NCBI GenBank assembly: GCA_009885525.1
Contig: VFKN01000105.1
Span: 1 to 36,474 of the forward strand
DNA from: Anaerolineaceae bacterium
GTDB taxonomy: Bacteria > Chloroflexota > Anaerolineae > Anaerolineales > Villigracilaceae
Direction of reading: 5' to 3'
DNA: 36,474 nucleotides
Shown: piece by piece, positions 24,134 to 33,249 of the stretch
Numbering within the stretch: position 1 is the stretch's first letter
Layout of the letters: each line of letters begins with the position of its first letter
Position numbers and translations under genes: made by a program
Notes under the pieces: model-generated
Databases searched by the model: none
What the model saw: only the letters and a program-made list of their open reading frames with translations
Told to the model about the DNA's origin: nothing

Positions 24134-27100
24134 TGGCCGATGCGATCAAGTGTCCTGTTTGCGGCGAGAATAACCCGAAGGAATTCGAGTTTTGCCAGTA
24201 TTGCCAGTCGCGCTTGCAGCCGTTGACCGGTCCTCTTAAAGGCGCAGATGCGCCCATCAAGCCTGGATCGGCTCCCACCAAAAAAACAACTGCCGACCTT
24301 GAACAGGTTCTGCCGCAATGGTTACGGGATGCGCGCAGCTCCGCGCGTGACGCGTCTGAAGGCGACCTTCCGCAAACCCCGCAATCAAAAACATCTCCCC
24401 GTCCTCCCGCTCCTACTCCCCCTCGTCCTTCCGCACCCCAGGATTTGTTGGCAGGTTTGCGATCACAGGCAGAGGATGAGGATGAAGAGACTCCCGATTG
24501 GCTGGCGAATATTACCGGAGGCACGCCCGGCTCGAAGAAGTCAACAGACGATTCTTCTGACGTACGCTGGGTCGAGTTGGGTGGTGCAAAAGATTCCGCA
24601 AATGAAGCAGATACGCCTTCATGGCTGCAGGGCCTGGCTCCGCTTGAACCGCAGTCTGCTCAACAACAAGATGGCTTAACTGATTGGATGCACGATAGCG
24701 ACGCAGCGCAACAGCCCGCTGCTGAGTCACCGGACTGGCTGCGCCAGACACCTGCAGATGACAACGACAAATCATTCACTAATTCCGCGGATACGTTCAC
24801 GCCCGCTGATTCTTCCGACACGCCCGATTGGCTGCGTCAAATGCAAGCAGCGGATTCTGCCACGCAAAACAATGCTGCGCCCGCCGCAGATAATGCACCT
24901 GATTGGTTGAATTCTTTAGACTCACAAAGTAATGCCGCCCCAATTACTTCTGATAAACCGGATTGGTTAAGATCTTTGGACGTAGCGGATTCAGGTTCAC
25001 AAAATAATGACAACCTGTTCGGTAGTGCCGCCCCCGCTGCATCTGACACGCCTGACTGGTTAAAATCTTTAGGTTCACCAGATAACGCTGCGCCGGCGCA
25101 ATCATCCGATACGCCGGATTGGTTGGGCGCTTTAGACTCAGCAGATTCAAGTTCACAAAATAATGACGCTTTGTTCGGCGGCGCAGCGACGCCATCTGCG
25201 TCGGATACACCTGACTGGTTGAAATCTTTAGGTTCACAAGATAATGCTGTACCAGCGCAATCATCTGATACACCTGATTGGTTGGGTTCTTTAGACTCAG
25301 CAGATTCAAGTTCACAAAATAATGACGCTTTGTTTGGCAGCCCTGCGACGCCATCTGCGTCGGATACACCTGACTGGTTGAAATCTTTAGAATCGACAGA
25401 TTCAAGTTCGCAAAATAATGACGCTTTGTTTGGCAGTGCTGCGACACCGTTCGCAGCGGATACCCCTGATTGGTTGAAGTCTTTAGGCTCAGCGGATTCT
25501 GGCGTGCAAAGTAATGCTGTGCCATCCGCGTCTGAAACACCAGATTGGCTGCAAGGCCTCGGTTCAGAGACCCCATCTGCGCCTGTGTCAGCGCTAACTT
25601 CGCCGGCAGATGATGATTGGCTTAAGGGAATGCAGAGTGGTGGGAGTCAGTCCGCGCAGAGCGATCCATTATCTGAAGCTGACATGCCATCGTGGTTGTC
25701 GGATTCGTCCGCTCCCGCTTCTCCAACCCCTGAAATAGAGAGCGATGATGCCGCGTTGGGTGATGTCCCCGATTGGTTGAAGGCAGCCGCGCCGCAATCA
25801 TCCATTTATGATGACCTGCCTCTCGCACAGCAGCCGGCTGCCCCCGTTGAGTCTTCTGACGCGCCCGATTGGTTGAATGCATTCAAATCTCTTGACCCCG
25901 CGCCGCCGGTGCAGTCACAGTCTTCCTCCACGTTTGATTCTGATTCATCTTTAGGCGGAAGCAGCGACGCGCTCTTTACGGATATGCCCGATTGGCTTTC
26001 CGGTTCAGTTGAGAATCCTGCGCCAAGCCCCGCGTCTGAGCCTCCCGCTGAGGGTGAGATCGAAGCGAGTCAATTGCCATCCTGGGTACAAGCCATGCGC
26101 CCGGTGGATACTGGCGTCGAGCAGATTTCCGCTTCTTCAAGCGAACAGAAGCAGCTTGAGGCACGCGGCGCATTAGCGGGCTTGCAAGGTGTACTGCCTG
26201 CCGCGCCGGGTTATGCGCCGACCAGTAAACCAAAAACCTATTCGCTTAAGTTACAAGCGACAGATGAACAGTTATCACAAGCGGCTTTGTTGGAGCGAAT
26301 TCTTGCTGCCGAGGCTTCACCAGTCCCGATCGCTTCATTCTCCACATTGCGTTCTTCGCGGGTTTTGCGCTGGTCGCTTGCTTTTGTCTTTTTTGCAGTG
26401 GTGTTCGCAATCTTATTCCTGCGCACGCAAATCTTCTCACTACCAGTGGGCGTACCGTTTGAAATTGACGGCGCGCTGAAAGCGGTGCAATCCATTCCTG
26501 ATGGCGCGCCTGTACTTGTTGCCTTCGATTATGAGCCCGCGCGCGTCGGCGAAATGGAAGCCGCCGCAGCCCCCATGTTTGACCAGATGGCTTTGCGTCC
26601 TCCGCGTTTCACCTTTATCTCGACCAACGCGAACAGCTCCATATTGGCTGAGCGTTTTATGATCACAGGCCCCATGGCAGATCACTACAAAAATGGATTG
26701 CAATATTTGAACCTGGGTTACCTGCCCGGCGGTCAAATGGGAATCCGCGCGTTTGTGCAAAATCCGCGCGCGGCAACTCCTTTCGATGTGACCTTTACGC
26801 GCGCATGGGATTCCACTCAGTTGAAGGATGTAAATTCATTTTCAAATTTTGCGGCGTTCATCATTATTACAGATAGCGCCGACTCAGCCCGCGCGTGGAT
26901 CGAGCAAACGACTTTTGAGCGCGGCTCCATGCCGGTTGTCGTCATCTCCAGCGCGCAATCTGCGCCGATGATCCAGCCGTATTATGATTCAGGGCAGATC
27001 AGGGGATTGGTCAGCGGTTTATATGGCGGCGCGATCTTTGAGCAGAATAATGCGGGTCGTCCCGGAACTGCGCGCATTTATTGGGACGCTTACAGTATTG

Positions 27101-27198
27101 GTATGTTGATCGCAGCGCTTTTGATCGTGGGCGGCGGCCTATGGAATTTGTTTTTGGGTTCACGCGACCGGGCAGCAGCAACAAGAGAGGTGAAATAA
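24133..27198 (+). CDS. Zinc-ribbon protein with about 20 PDWL repeats and two membrane helices
   Basis: A 1021-aa multi-part protein. Residues 7-25 form a zinc ribbon (CPVCGEN...CQYCQSRL). A long acidic, Ser/Ala/Pro/Asp-rich region (about 90-640) carries the motif (D/T)xPDWLxxL some twenty times, spaced 15-40 residues apart. A membrane helix follows (WSLAFVFFAVVFAILFL, about 735-755). Then comes a globular domain of about 220 residues, probably outside the cell, starting VPFEIDGALKAVQSIPDGAPVLVAFDYEPAR. A final membrane helix (IGMLIAALLIVGGGLWNLFLG) ends in a short basic tail. The PDWL motifs look like repeated binding sites for a partner, and the zinc ribbon sits on the cytoplasmic side. Part of the array is recently duplicated at the DNA level. 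Confidence 0.8.
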   Translation: MADAIKCPVCGENNPKEFEFCQYCQSRLQPLTGPLKGADAPIKPGSAPTKKTTADLEQVLPQWLRDARSSARDASEGDLPQTPQSKTSPRPPAPTPPRPSAPQDLLAGLRSQAEDEDEETPDWLANITGGTPGSKKSTDDSSDVRWVELGGAKDSANEADTPSWLQGLAPLEPQSAQQQDGLTDWMHDSDAAQQPAAESPDWLRQTPADDNDKSFTNSADTFTPADSSDTPDWLRQMQAADSATQNNAAPAADNAPDWLNSLDSQSNAAPITSDKPDWLRSLDVADSGSQNNDNLFGSAAPAASDTPDWLKSLGSPDNAAPAQSSDTPDWLGALDSADSSSQNNDALFGGAATPSASDTPDWLKSLGSQDNAVPAQSSDTPDWLGSLDSADSSSQNNDALFGSPATPSASDTPDWLKSLESTDSSSQNNDALFGSAATPFAADTPDWLKSLGSADSGVQSNAVPSASETPDWLQGLGSETPSAPVSALTSPADDDWLKGMQSGGSQSAQSDPLSEADMPSWLSDSSAPASPTPEIESDDAALGDVPDWLKAAAPQSSIYDDLPLAQQPAAPVESSDAPDWLNAFKSLDPAPPVQSQSSSTFDSDSSLGGSSDALFTDMPDWLSGSVENPAPSPASEPPAEGEIEASQLPSWVQAMRPVDTGVEQISASSSEQKQLEARGALAGLQGVLPAAPGYAPTSKPKTYSLKLQATDEQLSQAALLERILAAEASPVPIASFSTLRSSRVLRWSLAFVFFAVVFAILFLRTQIFSLPVGVPFEIDGALKAVQSIPDGAPVLVAFDYEPARVGEMEAAAAPMFDQMALRPPRFTFISTNANSSILAERFMITGPMADHYKNGLQYLNLGYLPGGQMGIRAFVQNPRAATPFDVTFTRAWDSTQLKDVNSFSNFAAFIIITDSADSARAWIEQTTFERGSMPVVVISSAQSAPMIQPYYDSGQIRGLVSGLYGGAIFEQNNAGRPGTARIYWDAYSIGMLIAALLIVGGGLWNLFLGSRDRAAATREVK
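24720..25560 (+). repeat. Tandem DNA repeats inside the PDWL array
   Basis: Long near-identical blocks repeat in register with the reading frame. GCAGATTCAAGTTCACAAAA recurs at 25141 and 25300, a 159-base (53-codon) period, and a third variant follows 96 bases later at 25397. Each block encodes SDTPDWLKSL plus DSADSSSQNNDALFG. Third-position differences are few, so the expansion is recent. Confidence 0.8.
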
Positions 27199-27199
27199 G

Positions 27200-27871
27200 A
27201 TGAACATTTCTCTTGACTTGATCTCAGGTGCGTTGAGTTTCTTATTTACATTATTGATCTTCAGCTATGCGATCGGAGATAATCCGCTTTTTCGCATTGG
27301 CGTTTATATCTTTGTGGGCGTTTCCGCAGGATACATTGCATCAGTTGCCTTTTGGCAGGTACTTTATCCTAAACTCATCTATCCTTTGATGAATGGCAGT
27401 TTGATCATGTTTGTGCCTTTGCTTTTAGCCGTGTTGATCTTGATGAAGGTCTCGCCGCGACTCGCCGGTTTGGGAAGCATCGCAATGGCGTTCATGGTGG
27501 GCGTTGGCGCGGCAGTGACCATCGCGGGCGCGGTTTCAGGTACGCTGATCCCGCAGGTGATGGGGACGATCAACGGGTTTGATATAAATATCGCAGCCGC
27601 GCGCGGCGTCGGCCTCATTGAAATGATTTTCAATGGCGCGTTCATTCTCGCAGGCACGATATTCTCGCTTTCCTATTTCCACTTTGGTGCGCGCCCCCAT
27701 GCAGACGGCTCCATGCATCGTTTGGGTTTTATTGAGATCATGGCGTGGGTTGGGCGTATCTTTATCGGCATCACGTTGGGCGCGATCTTCGCGGGGTTAT
27801 ACGCTGCCGCGCTGACTGCGTTTATCGAACGTATCAATTCACTGATTAACTTCATTGGGAGTTTCCTGTAA
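27200..27871 (+). CDS. Polytopic membrane protein of the MutL/DUF6754 operon
   Basis: A 223-aa protein with about six transmembrane segments (roughly 7-27, 32-52, 62-84, 93-118, 142-160 and 180-205). The loops are short and few charges lie in the core. The sequence is rich in Gly, Ala and Ile/Val, and no transporter motif is visible. It starts 2 bases after the preceding stop, and its own stop lies 2 bases before the next start. It may share a membrane complex with the proteins encoded at 22785 and 23525. Family not recognised. Confidence 0.75.
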   Translation: MNISLDLISGALSFLFTLLIFSYAIGDNPLFRIGVYIFVGVSAGYIASVAFWQVLYPKLIYPLMNGSLIMFVPLLLAVLILMKVSPRLAGLGSIAMAFMVGVGAAVTIAGAVSGTLIPQVMGTINGFDINIAAARGVGLIEMIFNGAFILAGTIFSLSYFHFGARPHADGSMHRLGFIEIMAWVGRIFIGITLGAIFAGLYAAALTAFIERINSLINFIGSFL

Positions 27872-27872
27872 T

Positions 27873-29630
27873 ATGCCTTCTTCATTAGTGGACGGGAACT
27901 CTCTTCTCGCTTTGGATGTCGGCGCGGCAAGCACGCGCGCGGTTCTATTTGATGTGGTCGAAGGCGAATATCGCTTTGTGGCTTCTGGTAATGCTCCCTC
28001 CACAGTTGAAGCACCTTTTAAGGATGTGAGCGAAGGCGCGCGTAACGCCATCGAGAATTTGCAGGCGATTTTAGGCAAAACATTATTAGACAATTCTCGC
28101 AACCTGATCACGCCGAGTCAATCCAATGGAACGGGCGTCGATGCGCTGGTTGTCAACTTATCCGCAGGCCCAACCATCCGCACAGTGATCGTGGGACTGC
28201 TGAAAGATGTCTCGCTTGAAAGTGCGCGCCGTCTGGCGGAATCCACGTATGCGCGTATTGTTGAAACGATCGGCATGAGTGACCCGCGCAAACCCGAACA
28301 GCAGATTGATGCCATTTTGCGCGCTAAACCCGACCTTGTGGTGATCACAGGCGGAACGGATGGCGGTGCATCGCGCTCCATCCAAAAATTACTTGAGCCG
28401 GTTGGTCTGGCAAGTTTTTTGATGCCCGAAGAAAAACGTCCCATGGTTTTATTCGCGGGTAATGAAAAACTCCAGACTTCCATTAAAAATTTACTTGAAG
28501 GACAAACTGCTTCTCTCCATTTCAGCCCCAATGTTCGCCCTTCGCTTGAGACTGAAGACCTCGACCCTGCGCAGAGTGAACTCGCGCACATGTATGTGGA
28601 TATTCGCAAACGACAGATACAAGGCGTTGATTTGTTAAACATCTGGTCCGGCGGACATGTCTTGCCGACGGGTTATGCCACCGGGCGCATGGTGCGCTTC
28701 CTTGCAAAAATTTATGCTTCAAGCAAAGGAATCTTAAGCGTGGATATTGGCGCATCCGCTTCGATCATCGCTGCGGGCTTTCAGGATAAATCCACGTTAA
28801 ATATATATCCGCAATTTGGGTTGGGGGAGAACCTTCCGGGCTTGCTCCATTACACGACACTTGAAGATATTCTGCGCTGGTCGGTGCTGGATATTTCTGC
28901 GGGCGTTTTGCGTGATTATCTTTATCAGAAATCGCTGTACCCATCCGCACTTGCCGCGACCAAGGAAGACCTTGCAATGTCTCATGCCGTTGCGCGGCAG
29001 GCATTGTACCTTGCGATGCAATCCGCGCGGCGCGATTTTCCACCCAAGGCAGCGAACATCAAGTCGAACTTGACTCCGCTCTTCGAACCGATCCTCGCGG
29101 GTGGCGGCGCGCTGAGCGATGCTTCACGCCCCGGACAGGCTTTGCTGCTGCTGCTCGATGCTTTGCAGCCTGTTGGTGTTACCACGATCATTCTCGATCA
29201 AAATAACCTGCTGCCTTTATTGGGCGCGGCCGCTTCACAGAATAATATACTTCCGGTGCAAGTGCTTGAATCGGGCGCGTTCTTGAGTGTGGGTACGGTT
29301 GTCTCACCGGTTGTGGATGCGAACTATGGCACGCCGGTTCTGCGCGCAAAGTTGATTTATACAAACGGCTCCGAGGCGCGTATCGATCTGAAATACGGCA
29401 GCATTGAAACCCTGCCTTTATCAAGCGGCGAAACAGGTACGCTGGAAATCCAAACCCTGCGCGGCGCGGATATTGGCTTTGGCCCCGGACGCAACGGTAA
29501 ATTCCCGGTTGGCGGCGGCGCATTGGGCGTGGTCTTCGATGGCCGCGGACGCCCGCTCAACCTTCCCGCCGATGGCGTGCGCCGGCGCGAACTCATCAAA
29601 AAATGGTCCTGGACGCTGGGAGGCGAATAG
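27873..29630 (+). CDS. MutL/GlmL-like ASKHA ATPase (glutamate mutase L family)
   Basis: A 585-aa cytoplasmic ATPase of the acetate/sugar kinase-Hsp70-actin fold. Phosphate-1 motif: SLLALDVGAASTRAVLFD (near residue 10). A second ATP-binding block is GILSVDIGASASIIAAGF (about 285-302), and VVITGGTDGGAS (about 160) is also typical. In Clostridium glutamate mutase, MutL/GlmL is thought to activate or recycle the B12 enzyme. No glutamate mutase gene lies here, so a different client is likely. The start ATG 27873 follows the preceding stop by 1 base. The longer frame adds only six residues. Confidence 0.85.
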   Translation: MPSSLVDGNSLLALDVGAASTRAVLFDVVEGEYRFVASGNAPSTVEAPFKDVSEGARNAIENLQAILGKTLLDNSRNLITPSQSNGTGVDALVVNLSAGPTIRTVIVGLLKDVSLESARRLAESTYARIVETIGMSDPRKPEQQIDAILRAKPDLVVITGGTDGGASRSIQKLLEPVGLASFLMPEEKRPMVLFAGNEKLQTSIKNLLEGQTASLHFSPNVRPSLETEDLDPAQSELAHMYVDIRKRQIQGVDLLNIWSGGHVLPTGYATGRMVRFLAKIYASSKGILSVDIGASASIIAAGFQDKSTLNIYPQFGLGENLPGLLHYTTLEDILRWSVLDISAGVLRDYLYQKSLYPSALAATKEDLAMSHAVARQALYLAMQSARRDFPPKAANIKSNLTPLFEPILAGGGALSDASRPGQALLLLLDALQPVGVTTIILDQNNLLPLLGAAASQNNILPVQVLESGAFLSVGTVVSPVVDANYGTPVLRAKLIYTNGSEARIDLKYGSIETLPLSSGETGTLEIQTLRGADIGFGPGRNGKFPVGGGALGVVFDGRGRPLNLPADGVRRRELIKKWSWTLGGE

Positions 29631-29632
29631 AA

Positions 29633-30688
29633 ATGCAAGCGCCTGTGAATCACATTATCGGTTTTGCAAATATTATCCGCGAGCGGTTATTGCCTGTGAA
29701 AGGTGATACGCTCGTGCGCCTTAATCAAAAAGTCAGTTCAAACGATGTGGTTGCTGAAGCGCATTTTGCGCGCGAGCATGTCTTGTTGGATGTGGCGCGT
29801 ATCTTACGCGTAAATCCAAACACAGCCGATAAGTTGATCAAATGTAAGATGGATGAGCGCCTTGCTACTGGGGCGGAGATTGCATCGGGCAAGGGACTCT
29901 TTCCGCGTAGGGTTACTGTTCCGCGTGAGGGGCGCGTGGTCATAATCGGCGGCGGGCAGGTGCTCATGGAAGTCGGCGAATCGAAGATCGAATTACGCGC
30001 GGGTATTCCCGGCACGGTGCTTGGCATTGTCCCTGACCGCGGTGTAGTGATCCAAACTACGGGCGCGTTGATTCAGGGCGTGTGGGGCAACGGGCGCATT
30101 GATGCGGGGCAGCTGGTGAACCTCTCGGAAGGCCCCGAAGGCGTGCTAACCTCCGCGCGGTTGGATGTCAGCCTGCGTGGCGCGGTGATCCTCGGCGGTA
30201 TGGTCAAAGACGCAGAGACGCTAAAAGTCGCGGGGGAATTGCCCGTGCGCGGACTGATCCTCTCGAGTATTTATCCATCCCTGATCCAACAGGCGCGCGA
30301 GATGCGCTACCCGATCGTTGCGATAGATGGTTTTGGACCCATGCCGATGAATTCCGCGGCGTATAAATTGCTTAGCACGAATGTCAAACGCGACGTGACC
30401 ATCAATGCGGAACCCTATGACCGTTACACCGGTTCGCGCCCCGAAATAATCATTCCGCTGCCGATCTCTTCCGAAGCGCCTGACCTGCACGAAATGGAAA
30501 CCTTCGCGCCCGGCCTACAGGTGCGGATGCGCCGTCCACCCGCGTTGGGGATGATCGGCTCGATCGTAAGTATAAAACCCGGTTTGACGGTGCTTTTTAG
30601 TGGACTGCGCGCGCGCGCCGCCGAAGTGAAACTTGAAAATGGCGAAACCGTTGTTGCGCCTCTCGTAAACCTCGAAGTTGTGGGATAA
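29633..30688 (+). CDS. Soluble protein with biotinyl/lipoyl-like hammerhead region, last gene of the operon
   Basis: A 351-aa protein with no signal peptide or membrane helix. The middle (about residues 90-190) is rich in Gly and beta strands (RVVIIGGGQVLMEVGESKIELRAG, GVVIQTTGALIQGVWGNG), like a barrel-sandwich hybrid fold. A later part (PVRGLILSSIYPSLIQQA, PIVAIDGFGPMPMNS) looks alpha/beta. The end (IGSIVSIKPGLTVLFSGLRARAAEVKLENGETVVAPLVNLEVVG) is KOW-like, as in proteins that bind RNA or a partner. I do not recognise a named family. ATG 29633 is chosen because GGGAGG precedes it and the upstream frame lies inside the previous gene. It is immediately coupled to the MutL-like gene. Confidence 0.75.
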   Translation: MQAPVNHIIGFANIIRERLLPVKGDTLVRLNQKVSSNDVVAEAHFAREHVLLDVARILRVNPNTADKLIKCKMDERLATGAEIASGKGLFPRRVTVPREGRVVIIGGGQVLMEVGESKIELRAGIPGTVLGIVPDRGVVIQTTGALIQGVWGNGRIDAGQLVNLSEGPEGVLTSARLDVSLRGAVILGGMVKDAETLKVAGELPVRGLILSSIYPSLIQQAREMRYPIVAIDGFGPMPMNSAAYKLLSTNVKRDVTINAEPYDRYTGSRPEIIIPLPISSEAPDLHEMETFAPGLQVRMRRPPALGMIGSIVSIKPGLTVLFSGLRARAAEVKLENGETVVAPLVNLEVVG

Positions 30689-30795
30689 TAGCGCGAAACA
30701 TTAAGTGATCAATGCGTCGCATTTGTTTGACAGGTATTTTCTGGTAAACACGGTGCGATGCAGTCAGATTGAATCAATAAACAGGAGTGTGCTTC

Positions 30796-31404
30796 ATGGC
30801 TTTTGATGAAAACAACTACGAAACGACGCCTACTGATGGAGAAGACCTTCCCGAAGAGTCAAATAATAATCGCACCTTCATGATCGCGGTGGGGATCCTT
30901 GGCGGTTTGATCTTGATCTCAGTGGCATGTTTGGGTGGAGTCTATTTGTTCGGTAGAGGCGGCAGCGGCACAGCTCCCGCTGACCAGGAGCTGGCTGCGC
31001 AGGCAACGCAAACTGCGCTTTCCGCGCAGAGTTTTATTAATCAGGCGTTGACTGCGACCTTCCAGGCCGCCATTTTGCCGACTGCCACGCTTTCGCCCAC
31101 GCCTACATCAACCCCTCCGGTAAGCCTGCCTTCCCCAACCAATACCCCTGATCCGGCGATTGCCACAGCTCTGGGCGGCGGAGTTGGCACACAGGCTGCC
31201 GCTACTTCAACCGTTGCTGCTGCATTAACCCAAGCCGCTGCCGCACAGAAAACTGTTGCCGTGCTCCCCAGCCAAACTCCCTCTTCTCTAGCTAAAGGCG
31301 GTATTGCGGATGAATACGGACTGCCCGGTTTGGTAGTGATGGCGCTCGCGTTTATCATCGTCATTTTGTTCGCGCGTAGGTTACGCGTTTCGCCAACTCG
31401 ATAA
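30796..31404 (+). CDS. Two-helix membrane protein with Thr/Pro-rich extracellular linker
   Basis: A 202-aa protein. An acidic cytoplasmic start (residues 1-25) is followed by a membrane helix (TFMIAVGILGGLILISVACLGGVYLFG). An outside region of about 110 residues is rich in Thr, Pro, Ala and Gln (PTATLSPTPTSTPPVSLPSPTNTPD). A second helix (YGLPGLVVMALAFIIVILFARRLRV) ends the protein. Such linkers are common in this bacterial group. The ribosome-binding site AGGAG lies 8 bases before ATG 30796. A perfect TTGACA lies upstream at 30727-30732, but no good -10 matches it. Function unknown. A strong terminator follows. Confidence 0.75.
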   Translation: MAFDENNYETTPTDGEDLPEESNNNRTFMIAVGILGGLILISVACLGGVYLFGRGGSGTAPADQELAAQATQTALSAQSFINQALTATFQAAILPTATLSPTPTSTPPVSLPSPTNTPDPAIATALGGGVGTQAAATSTVAAALTQAAAAQKTVAVLPSQTPSSLAKGGIADEYGLPGLVVMALAFIIVILFARRLRVSPTR

Positions 31405-31419
31405 ATTTTGTTAAAAGAT

Positions 31420-31457
31420 AATCGCCGCATCTGATTTTCAGGTGCGGCGATTTTTTT
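31420..31457 (+). terminator. Strong rho-independent terminator
   Basis: The stem ATCGCCGCATCTG pairs with CAGGTGCGGCGAT (one G-T), with a short loop and then TTTTTTT. It ends transcription after the gene at 30796-31404 and just before the convergent phosphohexomutase gene. Confidence 0.9.
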
Positions 31458-31523
31458 ATTTCAAGAGCAATGGTCTTCTTTCCATTCATCCCTCATCTTT
31501 CATCATTTATCCTTTATCCTTTC

Positions 31524-32972
31524 CTACACCACGCTCTCGGCCACAGTCTTTCCATAATCAAGCAGCGCTTTGACCATTTCCGTGCTTCTGCCTTCCGCGT
31601 ACACGCGCAGCACGGGTTCTGTTCCAGACGGGCGAATCAACAGCCACGAGTCATCCGCCATAATGTATTTCACACCGTCGCGCTGACTGATCTCATCCAC
31701 TTTTTGACCGCCAATTTCACCCGGCGCTTTTTGGGTGAGGAACTCGGTCATCTCGGCTTTGGCAACGGGGCGACTCAGGCGCAAGTCTACTCGCTCGTAC
31801 AAAGCGGGCCCTACATCCGCGAGCAAATCATTTACCATTTCGATCAGCGGTTTTTTCGCTTCGGCAATCATCTCGACGAGCAGCAAGCCCATGATCGGAC
31901 CATCGCCTTCGGGGATGTGTCCCTTGAATGAAATGCCGCCGGATTCCTCGCCGCCGATTAAGACATCTTCCTTCATCATATAATCCGCGATGTGATTGAA
32001 GCCCACCGGCGTTTCATATAATTTCAAACCGTAGCGTTTTGCCAGACGGTCAATCATACGCGTGGTCGAAACCGTGCGCACGACTGCGCCTGTCAGGCCG
32101 CGTTTTTCAGCCAGATATTTTAATGACAGCGCCATGATCTTATGCGGATCGACGAAATTCCCGCGTTCATCCATTGCGCCGATTCTATCAGCGTCACCAT
32201 CGGTCACTACGCCAAAATTTCCCATCCCCGAGCTGACAGCGGATGCCAGCGCGCCGAGATTCTTCGCGATCGGTTCCGGGTGTACGCCGCCGAAGCCGGG
32301 ATTCATATCGCTGCGGATCTCGGCAATCTCACAGCCGGTTCCTTGCAGGAAGGCTTTGATTACGCCGCGACCCGAGCCATACATCGCATCCACCACAAAG
32401 CGCTGCGGATTTTCGGCGATGATATCGGTGTTGATCAGCGTGCGCAGGTGATCAAAATACGCGGGCAGCGGATTGAAGCGCTGGATCAAATTTGCGCTGC
32501 GCGCTTTTTTGAAATCCATCAAGTTGGGGCCGCGCGCCTGTTCTTCGTTGTCGTTGATATACACTTCCACGCGGCGACATTGCTCGGATAATGCCGAGCC
32601 GCCGAACGCGCCTTTCAACTTCACGCCGTTGTAGCGCGGCGCATTATGCGAAGCCGTAATCATCACGCCCGCGATGGCGTTATTGTTTTTGACCGAAAAT
32701 GAAATTGCCGGAGTCGGCGAATCAGATTGCGCCAGCATGACGATGAATCCGTTTGCAGCGAGGACGCGCGCCACTTCGCCCGCGAAGCGATCCGAAAGAA
32801 AGCGGGTATCGTAGCCGATCACGATCTTGGTGCGGTCAACATCCGGGGATTTATCCCAATGATCCGACGCGACCGCATCCGCGATGGCTTGCGCCACGAT
32901 GCGTAAATTGTCGAATGTAAATGTATCTGAAATGACGGCGCGCCAGCCGTCGGTGCCGAAATGAATGGGCAT
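31524..32972 (-). CDS. Phosphoglucomutase/phosphomannomutase family protein
   Basis: Interconverts hexose-1- and hexose-6-phosphates in the cytoplasm. Family motifs are complete: FGTDGWRAVI (start), the active-site serine loop GVMITASHNAPRYNGVK, the metal-binding DGDADRIG and the C-terminal phosphate-binding RPSGTEPVLRVYAEG. Length 482 aa is typical. The substrate preference (glucose or mannose) is not readable. It would serve glycogen (with the glgC enzyme of this window) or cell-wall sugar synthesis. It is monocistronic, and the convergent gene upstream on the plus strand is terminated by a shared hairpin region. Confidence 0.93.
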   Translation of the reverse strand: MPIHFGTDGWRAVISDTFTFDNLRIVAQAIADAVASDHWDKSPDVDRTKIVIGYDTRFLSDRFAGEVARVLAANGFIVMLAQSDSPTPAISFSVKNNNAIAGVMITASHNAPRYNGVKLKGAFGGSALSEQCRRVEVYINDNEEQARGPNLMDFKKARSANLIQRFNPLPAYFDHLRTLINTDIIAENPQRFVVDAMYGSGRGVIKAFLQGTGCEIAEIRSDMNPGFGGVHPEPIAKNLGALASAVSSGMGNFGVVTDGDADRIGAMDERGNFVDPHKIMALSLKYLAEKRGLTGAVVRTVSTTRMIDRLAKRYGLKLYETPVGFNHIADYMMKEDVLIGGEESGGISFKGHIPEGDGPIMGLLLVEMIAEAKKPLIEMVNDLLADVGPALYERVDLRLSRPVAKAEMTEFLTQKAPGEIGGQKVDEISQRDGVKYIMADDSWLLIRPSGTEPVLRVYAEGRSTEMVKALLDYGKTVAESVV

Positions 32973-33030
32973 GTGAATTCTCCAAAGAAGATGTGGATTT
33001 TTATTTTTCTCAAACCCTGAAAGGCTGAAA

Positions 33031-33163
33031 TTTTTATAGATCGCAGATGTTTGTTATTCAATCCCGAAGGGATGGCATGATTCGACTCGGAAAAGCATGA
33101 CACCCCTTCGGGGTTACGATACCAATTGCGTACAAATCTATAATCATTCCACTCCTGCGGAGT
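33031..33163. repeat. Clustered CCCGAAGGG-type palindromes
   Basis: An inner stem pairs 33063-33079 with 33096-33112 at 15 of 17 positions (CCCGAAGGGATGGCATG). Outer segments TTTATAGAT and ATCTATAA pair further out. A second small hairpin (ACTCC/GGAGT) lies at 33151-33163. The block fills the 277-base gap between the phosphohexomutase and DUF389 genes. I see no reading frame there. Confidence 0.6.
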
Positions 33164-33190
33164 TGCGTTTGTATAAGGTGAGTGATTAAC

Positions 33191-33211
33191 AAAAAAACCC
33201 TTTGGGTTTCT
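33191..33211 (-). terminator. Terminator of the DUF389-SH3b gene
   Basis: On the minus strand AAACCC pairs with GGGTTT around three A, followed by a run of T. It is placed about 40 bases after the stop codon at 33250. Confidence 0.7.
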
Positions 33212-33249
33212 TGCGAAAGATATGTGCGCTAGAGAAGTGAATCAAAAAG

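Noticed and set aside
24944..25576. Minus-strand frame of 210 codons inside the PDWL gene
   Set aside because: It is the complement of the tandem repeats, keeps open only because of biased codons, and has no start signals.
30727..30732. Perfect TTGACA as a promoter for the gene at 30796
   Set aside because: No -10 like sequence lies 16-18 bases downstream, so I do not call a promoter.
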